A stretch of 49,112 bases of DNA from Minisyncoccota bacterium (GCA_028691985.1 JAQUYG010000006.1:7824-56935), one strand, 5' to 3'; positions 36,767 through 44,899 are shown, counted from the stretch's first letter. Notes: generated from the letters alone by a model not told the origin. Program-made: numbers and translations.

Positions 36767-37324
36767 ATGAAAAAGATTTTTAATAAAGATGGGATGAGTC
36801 TTTTAGAGATATTGACTGTTATTGCCATAATAGGCATCATGTCAGTAATTATGATGCCGCAATATTCTAAATATAAAAAGTCTAAGTCATTAGGGTTGGC
36901 AAAAACTCAGATAATGAACGATATAAGATCCGTACAGAGTTATACTATGACAACCTTTAAGTTTACAGACGGGAGTTTTCCCAGAGGTGGTTATGGAATA
37001 CATTTCTCCGCCGGAATTGGAGTTAATAGTTATATTGTTTTTGCCGACAAAGGAACCCCGGACCAGGAATATGATTCGTCGGATGAGTTTTTTGAGGAGA
37101 TAGAATTACCAGAGGGTATAGAGATAAATAGTTTGAAAGTTACTGTTGGTGGAACGACTACCGAAGTCAGTTCAGTGGATTTTGTAAGCACTCCGCCTTA
37201 CGGAATTATTTATATTGATAAACAAAACAAGGTTGGCAGCAGTTTTGTAACTTTAGAAATAGGGTATACGAATGGATCTTCTGAAGGCGCTGTCGTTCTC
37301 GTGAGCTCCGGTTCTATGAATTAG
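36767..37324 (+). CDS. Minor pilin / pseudopilin (GspH-like)
   Basis: 185 residues. Class III signal KDG-MSLLEILTVIAIIGIM with Glu5 present in the mature form. The rest is a beta-rich globular domain with VTVGGTTTEVSSVDF and a PPYGIIYID segment, the layout of GspH/FimT-type minor pilins. It starts 3 bases after pilC, so the two are translationally linked. It opens a set of four minor-pilin genes; such sets prime pilus assembly and hold tip proteins in other systems. Confidence 0.88.
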   Translation: MKKIFNKDGMSLLEILTVIAIIGIMSVIMMPQYSKYKKSKSLGLAKTQIMNDIRSVQSYTMTTFKFTDGSFPRGGYGIHFSAGIGVNSYIVFADKGTPDQEYDSSDEFFEEIELPEGIEINSLKVTVGGTTTEVSSVDFVSTPPYGIIYIDKQNKVGSSFVTLEIGYTNGSSEGAVVLVSSGSMN

Positions 37325-37337
37325 TTTATATTCTTAT

Positions 37338-37886
37338 ATGAATAGTACAAAAAATAAAGTAAGAAAAAGAGACAGTAATGGCTTTAGTATAATGGAGGTT
37401 GTTATTGCTATAGGAATTTTGTCTGTAAGTTTTGTGACGCTTATATCTCTTTTTGCGTTTAATACACGAATGGAGATCAATAGCAGAAATAAAATAATAG
37501 CCTCTTACCTGGCGCAGGAAGCAATTGAGGTTGTGCGGCAGACGAGAGACAACAATTGGTCAAATAATGCCCCAAATTGGAATGATAATATTTTTTATGG
37601 TGATGATATAATAATAGCTATGAACAATGAAAGTAATATACTCTATGGTTGGGAAATAGTAAACGGAAACGCAGCTAAGCAAAAGGTGTATCTTTATAAT
37701 GATATATATTTTCAGTCTAAAAATGCTTCTATTAACCCGGGATGGAAAGAAACTCCTTTTAGCCGGCATCTTGTTATTGAAGATGACCTTTCGGCTCCAA
37801 CTGATGTGATAAAAATAACTGCTTATGTGAGCTACGGTTCTGGGGAGGTGCGGGTCGTTTCTTATCTGTATGACGAATGGCACTAA
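37338..37886 (+). CDS. Minor pilin (PilV/GspI-like)
   Basis: 182 residues. Prepilin motif SNG-FSIMEVVIAIGILSVSF with Glu5. The segment IIASYLAQEAIEVVRQTRDNNW is the family hallmark of PilV/GspI-like proteins (A-x-x-LAQE-x-IE-x-x-R). The C-terminal domain is beta-rich and contains DVIKITAYVSYGSGE. Thirteen bases after the previous minor pilin. Confidence 0.88.
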   Translation: MNSTKNKVRKRDSNGFSIMEVVIAIGILSVSFVTLISLFAFNTRMEINSRNKIIASYLAQEAIEVVRQTRDNNWSNNAPNWNDNIFYGDDIIIAMNNESNILYGWEIVNGNAAKQKVYLYNDIYFQSKNASINPGWKETPFSRHLVIEDDLSAPTDVIKITAYVSYGSGEVRVVSYLYDEWH

Positions 37887-37913
37887 AATCTATTTTTGTA
37901 TTATATTATTCTT

Positions 37914-38432
37914 ATGAAAAATAAAGGATTTACTCTTATTGAAATGTTGGTTACACTGTCTATTTTTTCAGTAGTGGTGCTTTTGACACTGAATACTTTT
38001 TTGAGCAGTTTTGTCTCTCAAAAAAAATTGATAGAAATGCAATCTGTACAGCGTGAGGGTTCTTACCTTATGGAAACTCTTTCTAGAGAGATAAGAATGG
38101 CGACAGAGATGACAAATTATGAAAATAATGATTCCAGTATAAGATTTAAAAATCACAGTGGTGAGGATGTTATTTATTGTCGCGCGGACGAAGATGCTTC
38201 GTGTAGCGATACTGATGATGGTGACTATTTTGCGTATGGTCCTGATGTTGATAATATGGAAATTATGAATTCATCTGATATAGTAATTGATAATTTGAGA
38301 TTTTATGTGCCTTCTCTTATTTCTTCAACTAATCAGCCTATTGTTATTGTGGCTATGACAATCAGCTCGGCCAAAGATCCTAGTGTCTCTATGACGATAC
38401 AGACCAGCGTGTCCACGAGGATTTATAACTAA
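37914..38432 (+). CDS. Minor pilin (PilW/GspJ-like)
   Basis: 172 residues from ATG 37914; a slightly longer open frame upstream offers no better start. Prepilin motif KNKG-FTLIEMLVTLSIFSVV with Glu5. The following helix (SVQREGSYLMETLSREIRMAT) matches PilW/GspJ proteins, in which an R-E-I-R motif is frequent. A short Cys pair (YCRADEDASC) is present in the globular domain. Confidence 0.88.
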   Translation: MKNKGFTLIEMLVTLSIFSVVVLLTLNTFLSSFVSQKKLIEMQSVQREGSYLMETLSREIRMATEMTNYENNDSSIRFKNHSGEDVIYCRADEDASCSDTDDGDYFAYGPDVDNMEIMNSSDIVIDNLRFYVPSLISSTNQPIVIVAMTISSAKDPSVSMTIQTSVSTRIYN

Positions 38433-38466
38433 GACTTTATAATCTGTAGAAGCTATCTATAAAAAT

Positions 38467-38841
38467 ATGAATTTAAAAAAAAATGACAAAAATTCAGGAG
38501 AGATTATTTTGTTTGTAGTCTTTGTGATATTATTCTTCATGCTTTTTATCGGACTGTTTCTATCTAAGATGATTCTTCGGCAGACAAGGGTTGCAAATAA
38601 TGTTGCTAATTCTGTGCAGGCTTATTATATTGCCGATACGGGAGCGGAGGTAACCCTTTATAGCATAAGAAATGAACTTAGTTCAGGGGCTTTTACTTAT
38701 GGCAACACAATCGCTAATGTGGAAATCAGTGGCGGCAAATACATTGCAACGGTAACCAGTACTTCGTTGGATGACCTCAGTATAGAAGTAATTGGTATAT
38801 ATAATCAAACTTCAAGAGCCATAGAGCTCTCTTGGGGGTAG
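38467..38841 (+). CDS. Minor pilin (PilX/GspK-like)
   Basis: 124 residues. A short basic start, a long hydrophobic helix (about residues 13-37) and a domain with ANSVQAYYIADTGAEVTLY, the A-x-x-x-AE/TGAE pattern of PilX/GspK proteins. As in many GspK-type pilins, the FTLIE motif and Glu5 are absent (SGE-IILFVVF). It is small for the family, like the other pilins here. It ends the pilus operon; a strong terminator follows at 38897. Confidence 0.82.
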   Translation: MNLKKNDKNSGEIILFVVFVILFFMLFIGLFLSKMILRQTRVANNVANSVQAYYIADTGAEVTLYSIRNELSSGAFTYGNTIANVEISGGKYIATVTSTSLDDLSIEVIGIYNQTSRAIELSWG

Positions 38842-38896
38842 TTAACTGGACTTTATCGTATCATATTAATTGGATCATGAGATGAATATAATCTAA

Positions 38897-38930
38897 GAGG
38901 AGCCTGCAGGCTCCTCTTTTTTGTTTTTTT
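38897..38930. terminator. Strong terminator between convergent genes
   Basis: A perfect 20-base palindrome (GAGGAGCC-TGCA-GGCTCCTC) followed by TTTTTTGTTTTTTT on the plus strand. It ends the pilus operon and may also serve the minus-strand gene ending at 38944, although the T-run on that side is weak. Confidence 0.9.
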
Positions 38931-38943
38931 AGACGGCTCTTGT

Positions 38944-39909
38944 TTATTTTATTTTTATTTTATTGTTCTTTTTTCGGGGATTAGTTATAAAAATTAATGA
39001 AGAAAGAAGAACAATTCCCATCATAACTCTGGTTATCGACCAGAAGCTTGTATCTTGTGAGTCATTCCCTGATTCTTCCGAGGAGTTTGATTTTACCATT
39101 CCAATAGAGAATATAAAATCTTTTTCAATCATGTTTTCTGTGTCTGAGAGCTGATAAGTGTCGAAAACAGCGGTATATTTCCCATTATCCAGATTACTAG
39201 TAGGAATTTCTAAGGCAGGTATCTCATAAATTGAGTTAGGTATGACCGGTGGCTGGTTCTCGGGATAGGGGAATATAGCCGTATATGCAGTTTGTCCGTC
39301 TTTTTTTAATCTTACCTCTATTTGTGGGGTAATGTCGGTGTTGCCGTAGTTGTTATATATCGGCCTGATTTTAAGGTATTCTCCGCGGCTTAAATCATAT
39401 TTTTCAGGCACGAGAGAAAGGTCAAAGTCTATAATTTCCTCTCCTCCGACTTTGATGGTCACTTCTCTGTCTATCTTTTGTGAAACTATACTGCTAGATT
39501 GTTCTGTGTCATTATTGTTGTTTTTAGGTGTAGTTTTTACGCTGATAAAACCTTCATATTTTCCGTTGGGAGTGGATGGGGGGATAGAAAATTTAGCTAT
39601 AAAAATCTTTCTTTCCCTGGATTCCATTTTTATTTCGCTTATAGAATCCTCTGCTTGGATGTTGTTGTAAAATTTTACCCAGTCTGCGATATCTCCTTCG
39701 GCAATGAGGCTTATCGTATTTTTAATGTTTTCGGTATTTATGACGGTGATTTCTTGCGCATAGGAATTGCCTCTTAAAGCGTTTTCAATATTTATAGGTT
39801 CGGTAATTTGTCCGATGGCTTGGATTTTTGTGGGAAGGATACCAATGCCGATAAAGAACATTGCGATCAGCACGGTAGTTGTTAATTTGTTTCCTTCTGT
39901 TCTCTTCAT
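38944..39909 (-). CDS. Exported membrane-anchored protein, resembles DUF916/WxL-associated proteins
   Basis: 321 residues. Signal peptide (about 1-30, TTTVLIAMFFIGIGIL), two beta domains and a C-terminal membrane span (about 288-308) with a basic cytosolic tail NPRKKNNKIKIK. The first domain has SIPPSTPNGKYEGFISV, and the second IRPIYNNYGNTDITPQIEV; the same order (signal, two Ig-like domains, terminal span) and the P-x-G-x-Y-x-G-x-I-x-V motif occur in DUF916-type cell-surface proteins. It follows the secreted protein at 40017 in the same direction. The similarity is by architecture and short motifs only. Confidence 0.7.
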   Translation of the reverse strand: MKRTEGNKLTTTVLIAMFFIGIGILPTKIQAIGQITEPINIENALRGNSYAQEITVINTENIKNTISLIAEGDIADWVKFYNNIQAEDSISEIKMESRERKIFIAKFSIPPSTPNGKYEGFISVKTTPKNNNNDTEQSSSIVSQKIDREVTIKVGGEEIIDFDLSLVPEKYDLSRGEYLKIRPIYNNYGNTDITPQIEVRLKKDGQTAYTAIFPYPENQPPVIPNSIYEIPALEIPTSNLDNGKYTAVFDTYQLSDTENMIEKDFIFSIGMVKSNSSEESGNDSQDTSFWSITRVMMGIVLLSSLIFITNPRKKNNKIKIK

Positions 39910-39976
39910 ATTCTTTTTGAATTACTGATTGACAAAAGTCTGAATCTTTGGGAATCTGTCAAAGATGCAAACTTTT

Positions 39977-40000
39977 GGGGAGATTTTTGATAATCTCCCC
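39977..40000 (-). other. Hairpin between the two surface-protein genes
   Basis: GGGGAGAT, 8-base loop, ATCTCCCC: eight perfect pairs just after the stop of the 40017-41129 gene. No T-tract follows on the minus strand, so it may be an mRNA-processing or partial read-through hairpin that lets the first gene be expressed above the second. Confidence 0.5.
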
Positions 40001-40016
40001 ATCTACTTCCTTGGCC

Positions 40017-41129
40017 TTAGGGGGCAGTATTGCATGTCAAATGGCCAGTTTTGGTTGCGCTCAAGGTCATATTCCCGGTATAGGAATTGCCTCCGTGTTC
40101 TGGTGGGAACTTGAAGATATCTATGGAGAAATCCATTTCGTTCATTTCAGAGAGATCAAGCGCGTTGTTAAGCTGTCTTGTGACTTCCGGATTGTAGTTG
40201 ACAAAGCTCGCATCACTGCCAACTCTTCCGTCGTATCTGACATTCCAGTTTCCGTCGGTCTTTCCGAGCCCCATATCGTCTTGCCAGACTTTCATATAAA
40301 GTCTAGTATTACCGACATTCCTAACCGAGGCTTTGCCCTGGTTCATTGCATCCCAAGTCAAGTCTCCATTAATGATCTTGTGTGTGTTCAATTTCACGGT
40401 GCCGTAATTGACTGCAGAAAAATCGGTTTCAAAAGCGGTCATTGGAAGATACTCAAAGTAGTTATCCAATACTCCGTCTTTGCCGTAGTTGTCTTGGGCT
40501 AGAATCAATGTTCTGTAGTCGCCTGATGGGTCCTCGTAGGATAAATCTTTTTCAGTACAATAGACTGCCGCTGTTTCTTTCATAAGCTCTCCATCAGCAG
40601 CACAGATTTCGTCATAGTCATAGCCTGTGTTGAAGGTCGGAAGGTTGTTGTTTTGATTCCTTACATTGTTACAGAAGAGCGTATATCCGTCGCTCTTGGA
40701 GAGTCTTGATAAACTGTCTTCTTGCATCAGGAGCCCGCAACCCGCTCCTGCTGACCCATCTTGGTCCGAAAGCTTAACATGATGCTCACCGACGGCTATA
40801 CCTGTCGGGTAGTAAACATCGGCGTAGACTTTATTGATGTCGCTTAGTCCATCGGGGTCGGTTACTATAGCACATATAGCTATGGTTTTATTGCTTTGAT
40901 AGACTCCTGTCGGGTTGAATTGAGCCCCTGCCGCTGTCGAGTCATCAGTATATTTGTCGACATTTGCCTCCCATTTTGCCTTTACGATTGGATTTTCTCC
41001 GCTCCCTTCATCCCTAGTCAAACTGGTAGAAACAGCTCCGGTAGTCTCGGCTGTTGCCAAGACAGGAGAGAAGGCGGTAAAAGATATAGATAGAATCAGT
41101 GCCATTGCACTTATTTTTTTTATTTTCAT
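40017..41129 (-). CDS. Secreted surface protein of unknown function
   Basis: 370 residues from ATG 41129, chosen over 41147 because AAGGA lies 7 bases before it. Signal peptide MKIKKISAMALILSISF... cut near TAE-TTG. No membrane span after it. The N-terminal half has a Ca-type beta domain with CAIVTDPDGLSDINKVYADV and several cysteines; the C-terminal half has SVRNVGNTRLYMKVWQDDMGLG and WNVRYDGRVGSDA, blocks that look conserved-type, with a Trp/Asp pattern. Own promoter region and the first place in a two-gene unit with a membrane-anchored partner suggest an abundant wall or S-layer-like protein. No family name can be given safely. Confidence 0.75.
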   Translation of the reverse strand: MKIKKISAMALILSISFTAFSPVLATAETTGAVSTSLTRDEGSGENPIVKAKWEANVDKYTDDSTAAGAQFNPTGVYQSNKTIAICAIVTDPDGLSDINKVYADVYYPTGIAVGEHHVKLSDQDGSAGAGCGLLMQEDSLSRLSKSDGYTLFCNNVRNQNNNLPTFNTGYDYDEICAADGELMKETAAVYCTEKDLSYEDPSGDYRTLILAQDNYGKDGVLDNYFEYLPMTAFETDFSAVNYGTVKLNTHKIINGDLTWDAMNQGKASVRNVGNTRLYMKVWQDDMGLGKTDGNWNVRYDGRVGSDASFVNYNPEVTRQLNNALDLSEMNEMDFSIDIFKFPPEHGGNSYTGNMTLSATKTGHLTCNTAP

Positions 41130-41138
41130 ATTTTTTCC

Positions 41139-41157
41139 TTTTGCCATTTTGGCAAAA
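41139..41157 (-). promoter_or_regulatory. Inverted repeat next to the ribosome site
   Basis: TTTTGCCA-TTT-TGGCAAAA directly upstream of the AAGGA of the secreted-protein gene. It may be an operator, or an mRNA hairpin that protects the 5' end or controls translation. Confidence 0.45.
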
Positions 41158-41608
41158 TTATTTTTTTAAAGATTTTTTATAGTTACTCTCTTGAATCTTT
41201 CACCCTTTTTAACAAGACTCAAAAGAACAACTTCGACCTTTATTTGGATAACAAAAAACAACCGATATGAAACTTTAATCTTTTCTGTAAAAGCTAGAGT
41301 TCAATTTTTCAGTTGTCCTGTAATTCAGCAAAATGCCGGATTTAAATAGCAATGTTATATGCAGGGGACTTTTTTCTTGGAATGCGATCTTAACCTCACT
41401 CACACTCTTAGTCTAATCTATGTTTACCAAATGTCAAATGTATTTATCCACAAGTTGTATATAAATATTTGTTTTTTTATAAGCCTTTTTTGTAGATTGT
41501 ATTTTTTTTGTTTATATAATACTGTTTACTTATACACAGCCTGGAAGTAAATTTGTTATTTATCTGGAAAGATATTATTATTAGTATATTAAGATGTAAA
41601 AGATAAAT
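41158..41608. other. AT-rich intergenic region with two DnaA-box-like sites
   Basis: 450 bases without a gene I can support. TTATCCACA at 41444-41452 is a perfect consensus DnaA box, TTATACACA at 41530-41538 a second-rank match, both in the same orientation 77 bases apart and separated by a very T-rich tract. The left part must contain the promoter of the secreted-protein gene, but I see no convincing box. Confidence 0.4.
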
Positions 41609-41845
41609 ATGCATATAAGAGATAATGAAAATGGTTCTATCTTACTGGTTGTTCTTATCGTTATGGCAATCATCGGATATCTTCTGGTGAACGGTTATAT
41701 TGAAGAAACCAAGAAGGCGCAGCAGACGAAACAGGAGGCGGAGGAGAGTGTGCGCGAGATACAAAACAATTTGGAAAATTCCATAAAGAAACAGTTAGAT
41801 GAAAGCTTGAAAGAAAAAGCGGGTGAGTTTATAGAGTCGGAGTAA
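41609..41845 (+). CDS. Small membrane protein with coiled coil
   Basis: 78 residues. One membrane span near the N-terminus (about residues 10-28, ILLVVLIVMAIIGYLLV) preceded by charged residues, then a Lys/Glu/Gln-rich helix of about 45 residues. The N-terminal NENGSILLVVLIVMAIIGYL is distantly pilin-like (G-S-I-L-L), but Glu5 is missing. It is a monocistronic unit with a terminator right after it. Unknown function. Confidence 0.65.
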   Translation: MHIRDNENGSILLVVLIVMAIIGYLLVNGYIEETKKAQQTKQEAEESVREIQNNLENSIKKQLDESLKEKAGEFIESE

Positions 41846-41863
41846 AGAGCTTTTTTGATACAC

Positions 41864-41892
41864 AAAAAACGGACTTGATTGGTCCGTTTTTT
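41864..41892. terminator. Bidirectional terminator
   Basis: AAAAAA-CGGAC, 7-base loop, GTCCG-TTTTTT. A/T runs on both sides fit its place between two convergent genes. Confidence 0.85.
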
Positions 41893-41908
41893 AGTTTGGA
41901 TGATTTTT

Positions 41909-42640
41909 TTATTGGCTTGTCCAACCACCGTCGACATAGAGTATCGATCCTGTGACAAATTTAGATTCCTCTGACGCAAGATAGACCGCGGCATAGGCGA
42001 TGTCATCTGCTTCGCCTAATTTTCCCAGGGGGGTAAATCCCAGAATAAAGGCACGCACATCAGGGTCTTCCAGAGATTTTTTTGTCATAGCTGTTTCAAT
42101 GACGCCGGGAGCGATGGCATTTACTCTAATGCCATTTGCTGCTAGTTCCAGAGCAGCCTCACGGGTGAGCTGATTAACCCCTCCCTTGGCCGAGCAATAA
42201 GCGCTGGCAGTCCTGAATCCTACGAGCCCCATAATCGAGGACATATTTATAATCGATCCGGAAATACCAGTGTCTTTCATATATTTAGCTCCGGCACGCA
42301 GGCAATAGAAAGTGCCGGTAAGATCTACACTGATAACCTTGTTCCACATCTCGTCATCGGTGGCGGTTATTTCTGCAGTTGGTCCGATGCCGGCGTTATT
42401 AACCATGATGTCGAGCGTGCCGAATTTTTTCACCGCAAAAGCCACAAGAGCATCGACTTCTTCGGATTTTGATACATCTGTCTTGAAGAAAGCGGAGTTT
42501 TCGGACTGTTCGAAATTCTCTGGTTTATTTATATCAGAAAAAATTACCTTGGCGCCTTCGCGAAGAAACATCTCTGCGATGGCTTTGCCGATTCCGGAAG
42601 CTGCTCCGGTCACGACAGCAACTTTGTTTTTCAATCTCAT
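41909..42640 (-). CDS. Short-chain dehydrogenase/reductase (FabG-like)
   Basis: 243 residues, classical SDR. Nucleotide motif TGAASGIG (residues 11-18), NNAG (81-84), catalytic S134/S135, Y148 and K152 (YCSAK), and the ending FVTGSILYVDGGW. An Asp at the end of the second strand (IFSDINK, D36) favours NAD(H) over NADP(H). Substrate cannot be told; 3-oxoacyl-ACP reductase and sugar/alcohol dehydrogenases share this pattern. It stands alone on the minus strand, so there is no pathway context. Confidence 0.93.
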   Translation of the reverse strand: MRLKNKVAVVTGAASGIGKAIAEMFLREGAKVIFSDINKPENFEQSENSAFFKTDVSKSEEVDALVAFAVKKFGTLDIMVNNAGIGPTAEITATDDEMWNKVISVDLTGTFYCLRAGAKYMKDTGISGSIINMSSIMGLVGFRTASAYCSAKGGVNQLTREAALELAANGIRVNAIAPGVIETAMTKKSLEDPDVRAFILGFTPLGKLGEADDIAYAAVYLASEESKFVTGSILYVDGGWTSQ

Positions 42641-42774
42641 ACTTTTGAAGTTAAAGATTATATTTTTAGTCTAGCATGATTATTGATTGCGGAAAACTTT
42701 GCAGAGGAAGTATATTTTGAATAAAAAGAGAATAGTCATATACTGTTAGTAGGGGATAAATATTTTTTAAAATT

Positions 42775-43689
42775 ATGTTTTCACCGCTGGAAGAAAAGGT
42801 TATCGGGAAACTGGAGTCTTTTTTTGACACAAAAATAGTAAAGATAGTAATGCCCAGGCAGGGGATGGGCAGCTTTGTTTTCTTTGCCGTAAGCGAAGGG
42901 GGAAAGGAATATGTAATTAAAACTTCATTGGATATAAAAAACGATGTGCTCGCATACGAACTTCTAAAAAGAAATGACACAGAAATTTCTACGCCGGAGA
43001 TATTTACTTCATTCGTTTGTGATAATAAAACTTTTTTGGTAATGGAAAAAATCAAAGCTCTTATTTTGGAGGATGTGCCGGATAAGGACAAGGGGCTTTA
43101 TATAGATTCAATGCTGGAAAATCTTAGCAGGATCCATAAAATAAAATCTGAGCGGGCGGGGCTTGTTGATGGCAGGTTTTTTAGCGGTTCCTGGAAAGAA
43201 AACTTACTTTTTAAATATAGTGGGTTGCATCCATGGTTCGATTGGAAAAATATTTTGGAGCGAACGGGGGTGGATAGGGCATTGGTGGAAGATGCGCTTG
43301 TTAATATTGTTGAGCAAATTAAAAAAGTCGACCTTCCTTGTAGCGATTATTCCTTACTACATACCGATTTTAACCAACGAAATCTTTTTGTCGATCCACA
43401 GTCGTGTGAGATTGTCTCAATTGTTGATTGGAGTGAAGCTGCATTCGGTGATCCGCTTTACGATTTTGCGAGGGTGCGGATGTTTATACAACATTTTGAT
43501 TTAGGCGAAATCGTATTGAAAAAATATTATAGTTTATTGAAATTGAATAAAAAAGAAAGGGTGCGTGAAGATCTGTATTTCATAAATCAGGTGGTTGATT
43601 ACATTGCTTGGTATTCGGAAAGCGAGACTAATTTTAATATTGGGAGATTGGCATTGCATCAAAAAATTTTAAGAGAATACAAATGGTAA
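42775..43689 (+). CDS. APH-family (aminoglycoside phosphotransferase-like) kinase
   Basis: 304 residues with a kinase-like fold. The catalytic loop LLHTDFNQRNLFVD (about residue 195; H-x-D-x-x-x-x-N) and the metal-binding SIVDWSEAAFGDPLYDFA are both intact, and VIKTSLDIKND near residue 55 supplies the ATP-binding lysine. Substrates of the family range from aminoglycosides to homoserine, choline and sugars, so drug resistance must not be assumed. A short N-terminal lobe with a Gly-containing loop (MPRQGMGSFVFF) matches. Monocistronic. Confidence 0.88.
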   Translation: MFSPLEEKVIGKLESFFDTKIVKIVMPRQGMGSFVFFAVSEGGKEYVIKTSLDIKNDVLAYELLKRNDTEISTPEIFTSFVCDNKTFLVMEKIKALILEDVPDKDKGLYIDSMLENLSRIHKIKSERAGLVDGRFFSGSWKENLLFKYSGLHPWFDWKNILERTGVDRALVEDALVNIVEQIKKVDLPCSDYSLLHTDFNQRNLFVDPQSCEIVSIVDWSEAAFGDPLYDFARVRMFIQHFDLGEIVLKKYYSLLKLNKKERVREDLYFINQVVDYIAWYSESETNFNIGRLALHQKILREYKW

Positions 43690-43730
43690 GTCTAGTGCTT
43701 CAAGGGGGGGCGGTCGTTTTTAGCTCATCC

Positions 43731-43759
43731 TTGACAACAATATTATTCTATGATATAGT
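43731..43759 (+). promoter_or_regulatory. Strong promoter of the cold-shock gene
   Basis: TTGACA (43731-43736), 17 bases, TATAGT (43754-43759), with an extended TG. The best promoter in the window; start near 43766. Confidence 0.8.
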
Positions 43760-43765
43760 TGACCT

Positions 43766-43897
43766 GTTGAGCCGGATCTTGCAATTCGACGCAATCAGTC
43801 CTAATAGACTGCCGCGAGTTTATGCGGATATATTACTTGTCAAAATTAATATCTCAACATATCACTTCTCGGACTTATTTATTTAACATACAAAAAA
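43766..43897 (+). promoter_or_regulatory. Long 5' leader of the cold-shock gene
   Basis: About 130 untranslated bases, as in cspA-type mRNAs whose leaders refold at low temperature. A small hairpin CAGTC-CTAATA-GACTG is visible near 43798. There is no clear Shine-Dalgarno site before the ATG, so access to the start may depend on leader structure. Confidence 0.5.
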
Positions 43898-44095
43898 ATG
43901 CAAGGAGTTATCAAAAGACTGAACGAAAAGAAGTTCGGTTTCATCACACCGGAAAATGGGGACAAAGACCTGTTCTTCCACGCCAATGATTTGGTAGATG
44001 TCGATTTCAACGACCTCAGAGAAGGTGACACTGTCACTTTCGATGTGAAGGACACACCAAAAGGCCCAGCTGCAACTAATGTTCAGAAGGCTTAA
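43898..44095 (+). CDS. Cold-shock protein (CspA family)
   Basis: 65 residues, one cold-shock domain. A single-strand nucleic-acid-binding RNA chaperone. RNP1 reads KKFGFITP and RNP2 DLFFHANDL; the family start M-x-G-x-I/V-K and the end G-P-x-A-x-N-V are present. The usual Trp after the start (KWF) is replaced by RLN. Strong promoter, long leader and terminator show a single-gene unit under independent control. Confidence 0.95.
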   Translation: MQGVIKRLNEKKFGFITPENGDKDLFFHANDLVDVDFNDLREGDTVTFDVKDTPKGPAATNVQKA

Positions 44096-44118
44096 TATTC
44101 TGCGGAATATACAAAAAA

Positions 44119-44144
44119 CACCTTGAGAAATTGAGGTGTTTTTT
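44119..44144. terminator. Terminator of the cold-shock gene
   Basis: CACCT...AGGTG with wobble pairs extending the stem, A-run before and TTTTTT after. It can work in both directions between the convergent genes. Confidence 0.8.
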
Positions 44145-44194
44145 GTTGGGTAAGTGGGAGATTTAAAATAATCTTCTTAATACCATATTTTATA

Positions 44195-44899
44195 TCACTT
44201 AAGATGTTCGGCTGTCCTTTGATACTCGCTATACGGATATTCAATTTTCTTTTTTCTGTTGCTTTCTGATAATTCTGTTTCTAGGATTGCGATGGTGGAT
44301 ATTAAATAGTCCTTGTCTTGTTTTTTTAGTTCTTCGTCGATAATAATTTGAATATGCCAAGGTTGTAGCCCCTGTATTTGAGCAAACATATTTGGAACTA
44401 TCATTAAAATATTATGCTCGCTTTTCTTAAATTTGTGTATGGAATTTTTTATAGAATCTTCGATTGCAGCTTTTGCTGAAAACCATCCGCCCTCCCCATT
44501 TATATATTGTTTTTTATTTTTCCTTATTAGCTTCTGTTCTTTCGATAATTTATCATCCTTCAATATTTCTCCTTGCCAACTTGGAGATTTTACTTCAACA
44601 AAAAACTTCTGTCCGTTTTTCTGATACTCAAAATCTATAAGCTCTTTAATGCCTATCCTAAAATTTTCTCCTTTGAGAACTTTATGACAATAATATATAG
44701 ATTTAATTTCTCCTAGAAAAGCATCTCTTTTTTCTCTTGTTTTTATATCCGTCTTTCCAATCTCGTAATATTTCTCATTTATTTTGTGTACTAGTTCAAG
44801 CCATTTGTTAACTTCTTTATTCCAGATTGGGTTATATCCGAAGTCGTCATTGTATCTGGATTCTTTGAAGAAATCATTAAAATAATCATTATTGTTCAT
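44195..44899 (-). CDS. Possible PD-(D/E)XK-fold nuclease, orphan
   Basis: 234 residues, soluble, no signal. A candidate nuclease core is visible: E64 (FLGEIKS), D89 (ELIDFEY), and E102-V-K104 (FFVEVKSPSW), i.e. E...D-x12-E-x-K, as in restriction-endonuclease-like folds. The segment SPSWQGE after it and a Lys-rich helix follow. No methyltransferase, helicase or other defence gene lies next to it, so it is not a complete restriction system. It may be a solitary DNA-processing enzyme or a protein of unrelated fold; the call rests on spacing of four residues. Confidence 0.5.
   Translation of the reverse strand: MNNNDYFNDFFKESRYNDDFGYNPIWNKEVNKWLELVHKINEKYYEIGKTDIKTREKRDAFLGEIKSIYYCHKVLKGENFRIGIKELIDFEYQKNGQKFFVEVKSPSWQGEILKDDKLSKEQKLIRKNKKQYINGEGGWFSAKAAIEDSIKNSIHKFKKSEHNILMIVPNMFAQIQGLQPWHIQIIIDEELKKQDKDYLISTIAILETELSESNRKKKIEYPYSEYQRTAEHLK

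Noticed and set aside
39948-40502. 184-codon open frame on the plus strand
   Set aside because: Antisense to the secreted-protein gene, which has a signal peptide, ribosome site and conserved-looking blocks.
42775-43689. Antibiotic-resistance gene
   Set aside because: The APH fold is clear, but the family includes many housekeeping kinases and nothing in the sequence or context points to a drug substrate.
43683-43886. 67-codon open frame before the cold-shock gene
   Set aside because: It starts upstream of the consensus promoter and covers the promoter and leader; there is no ribosome site.
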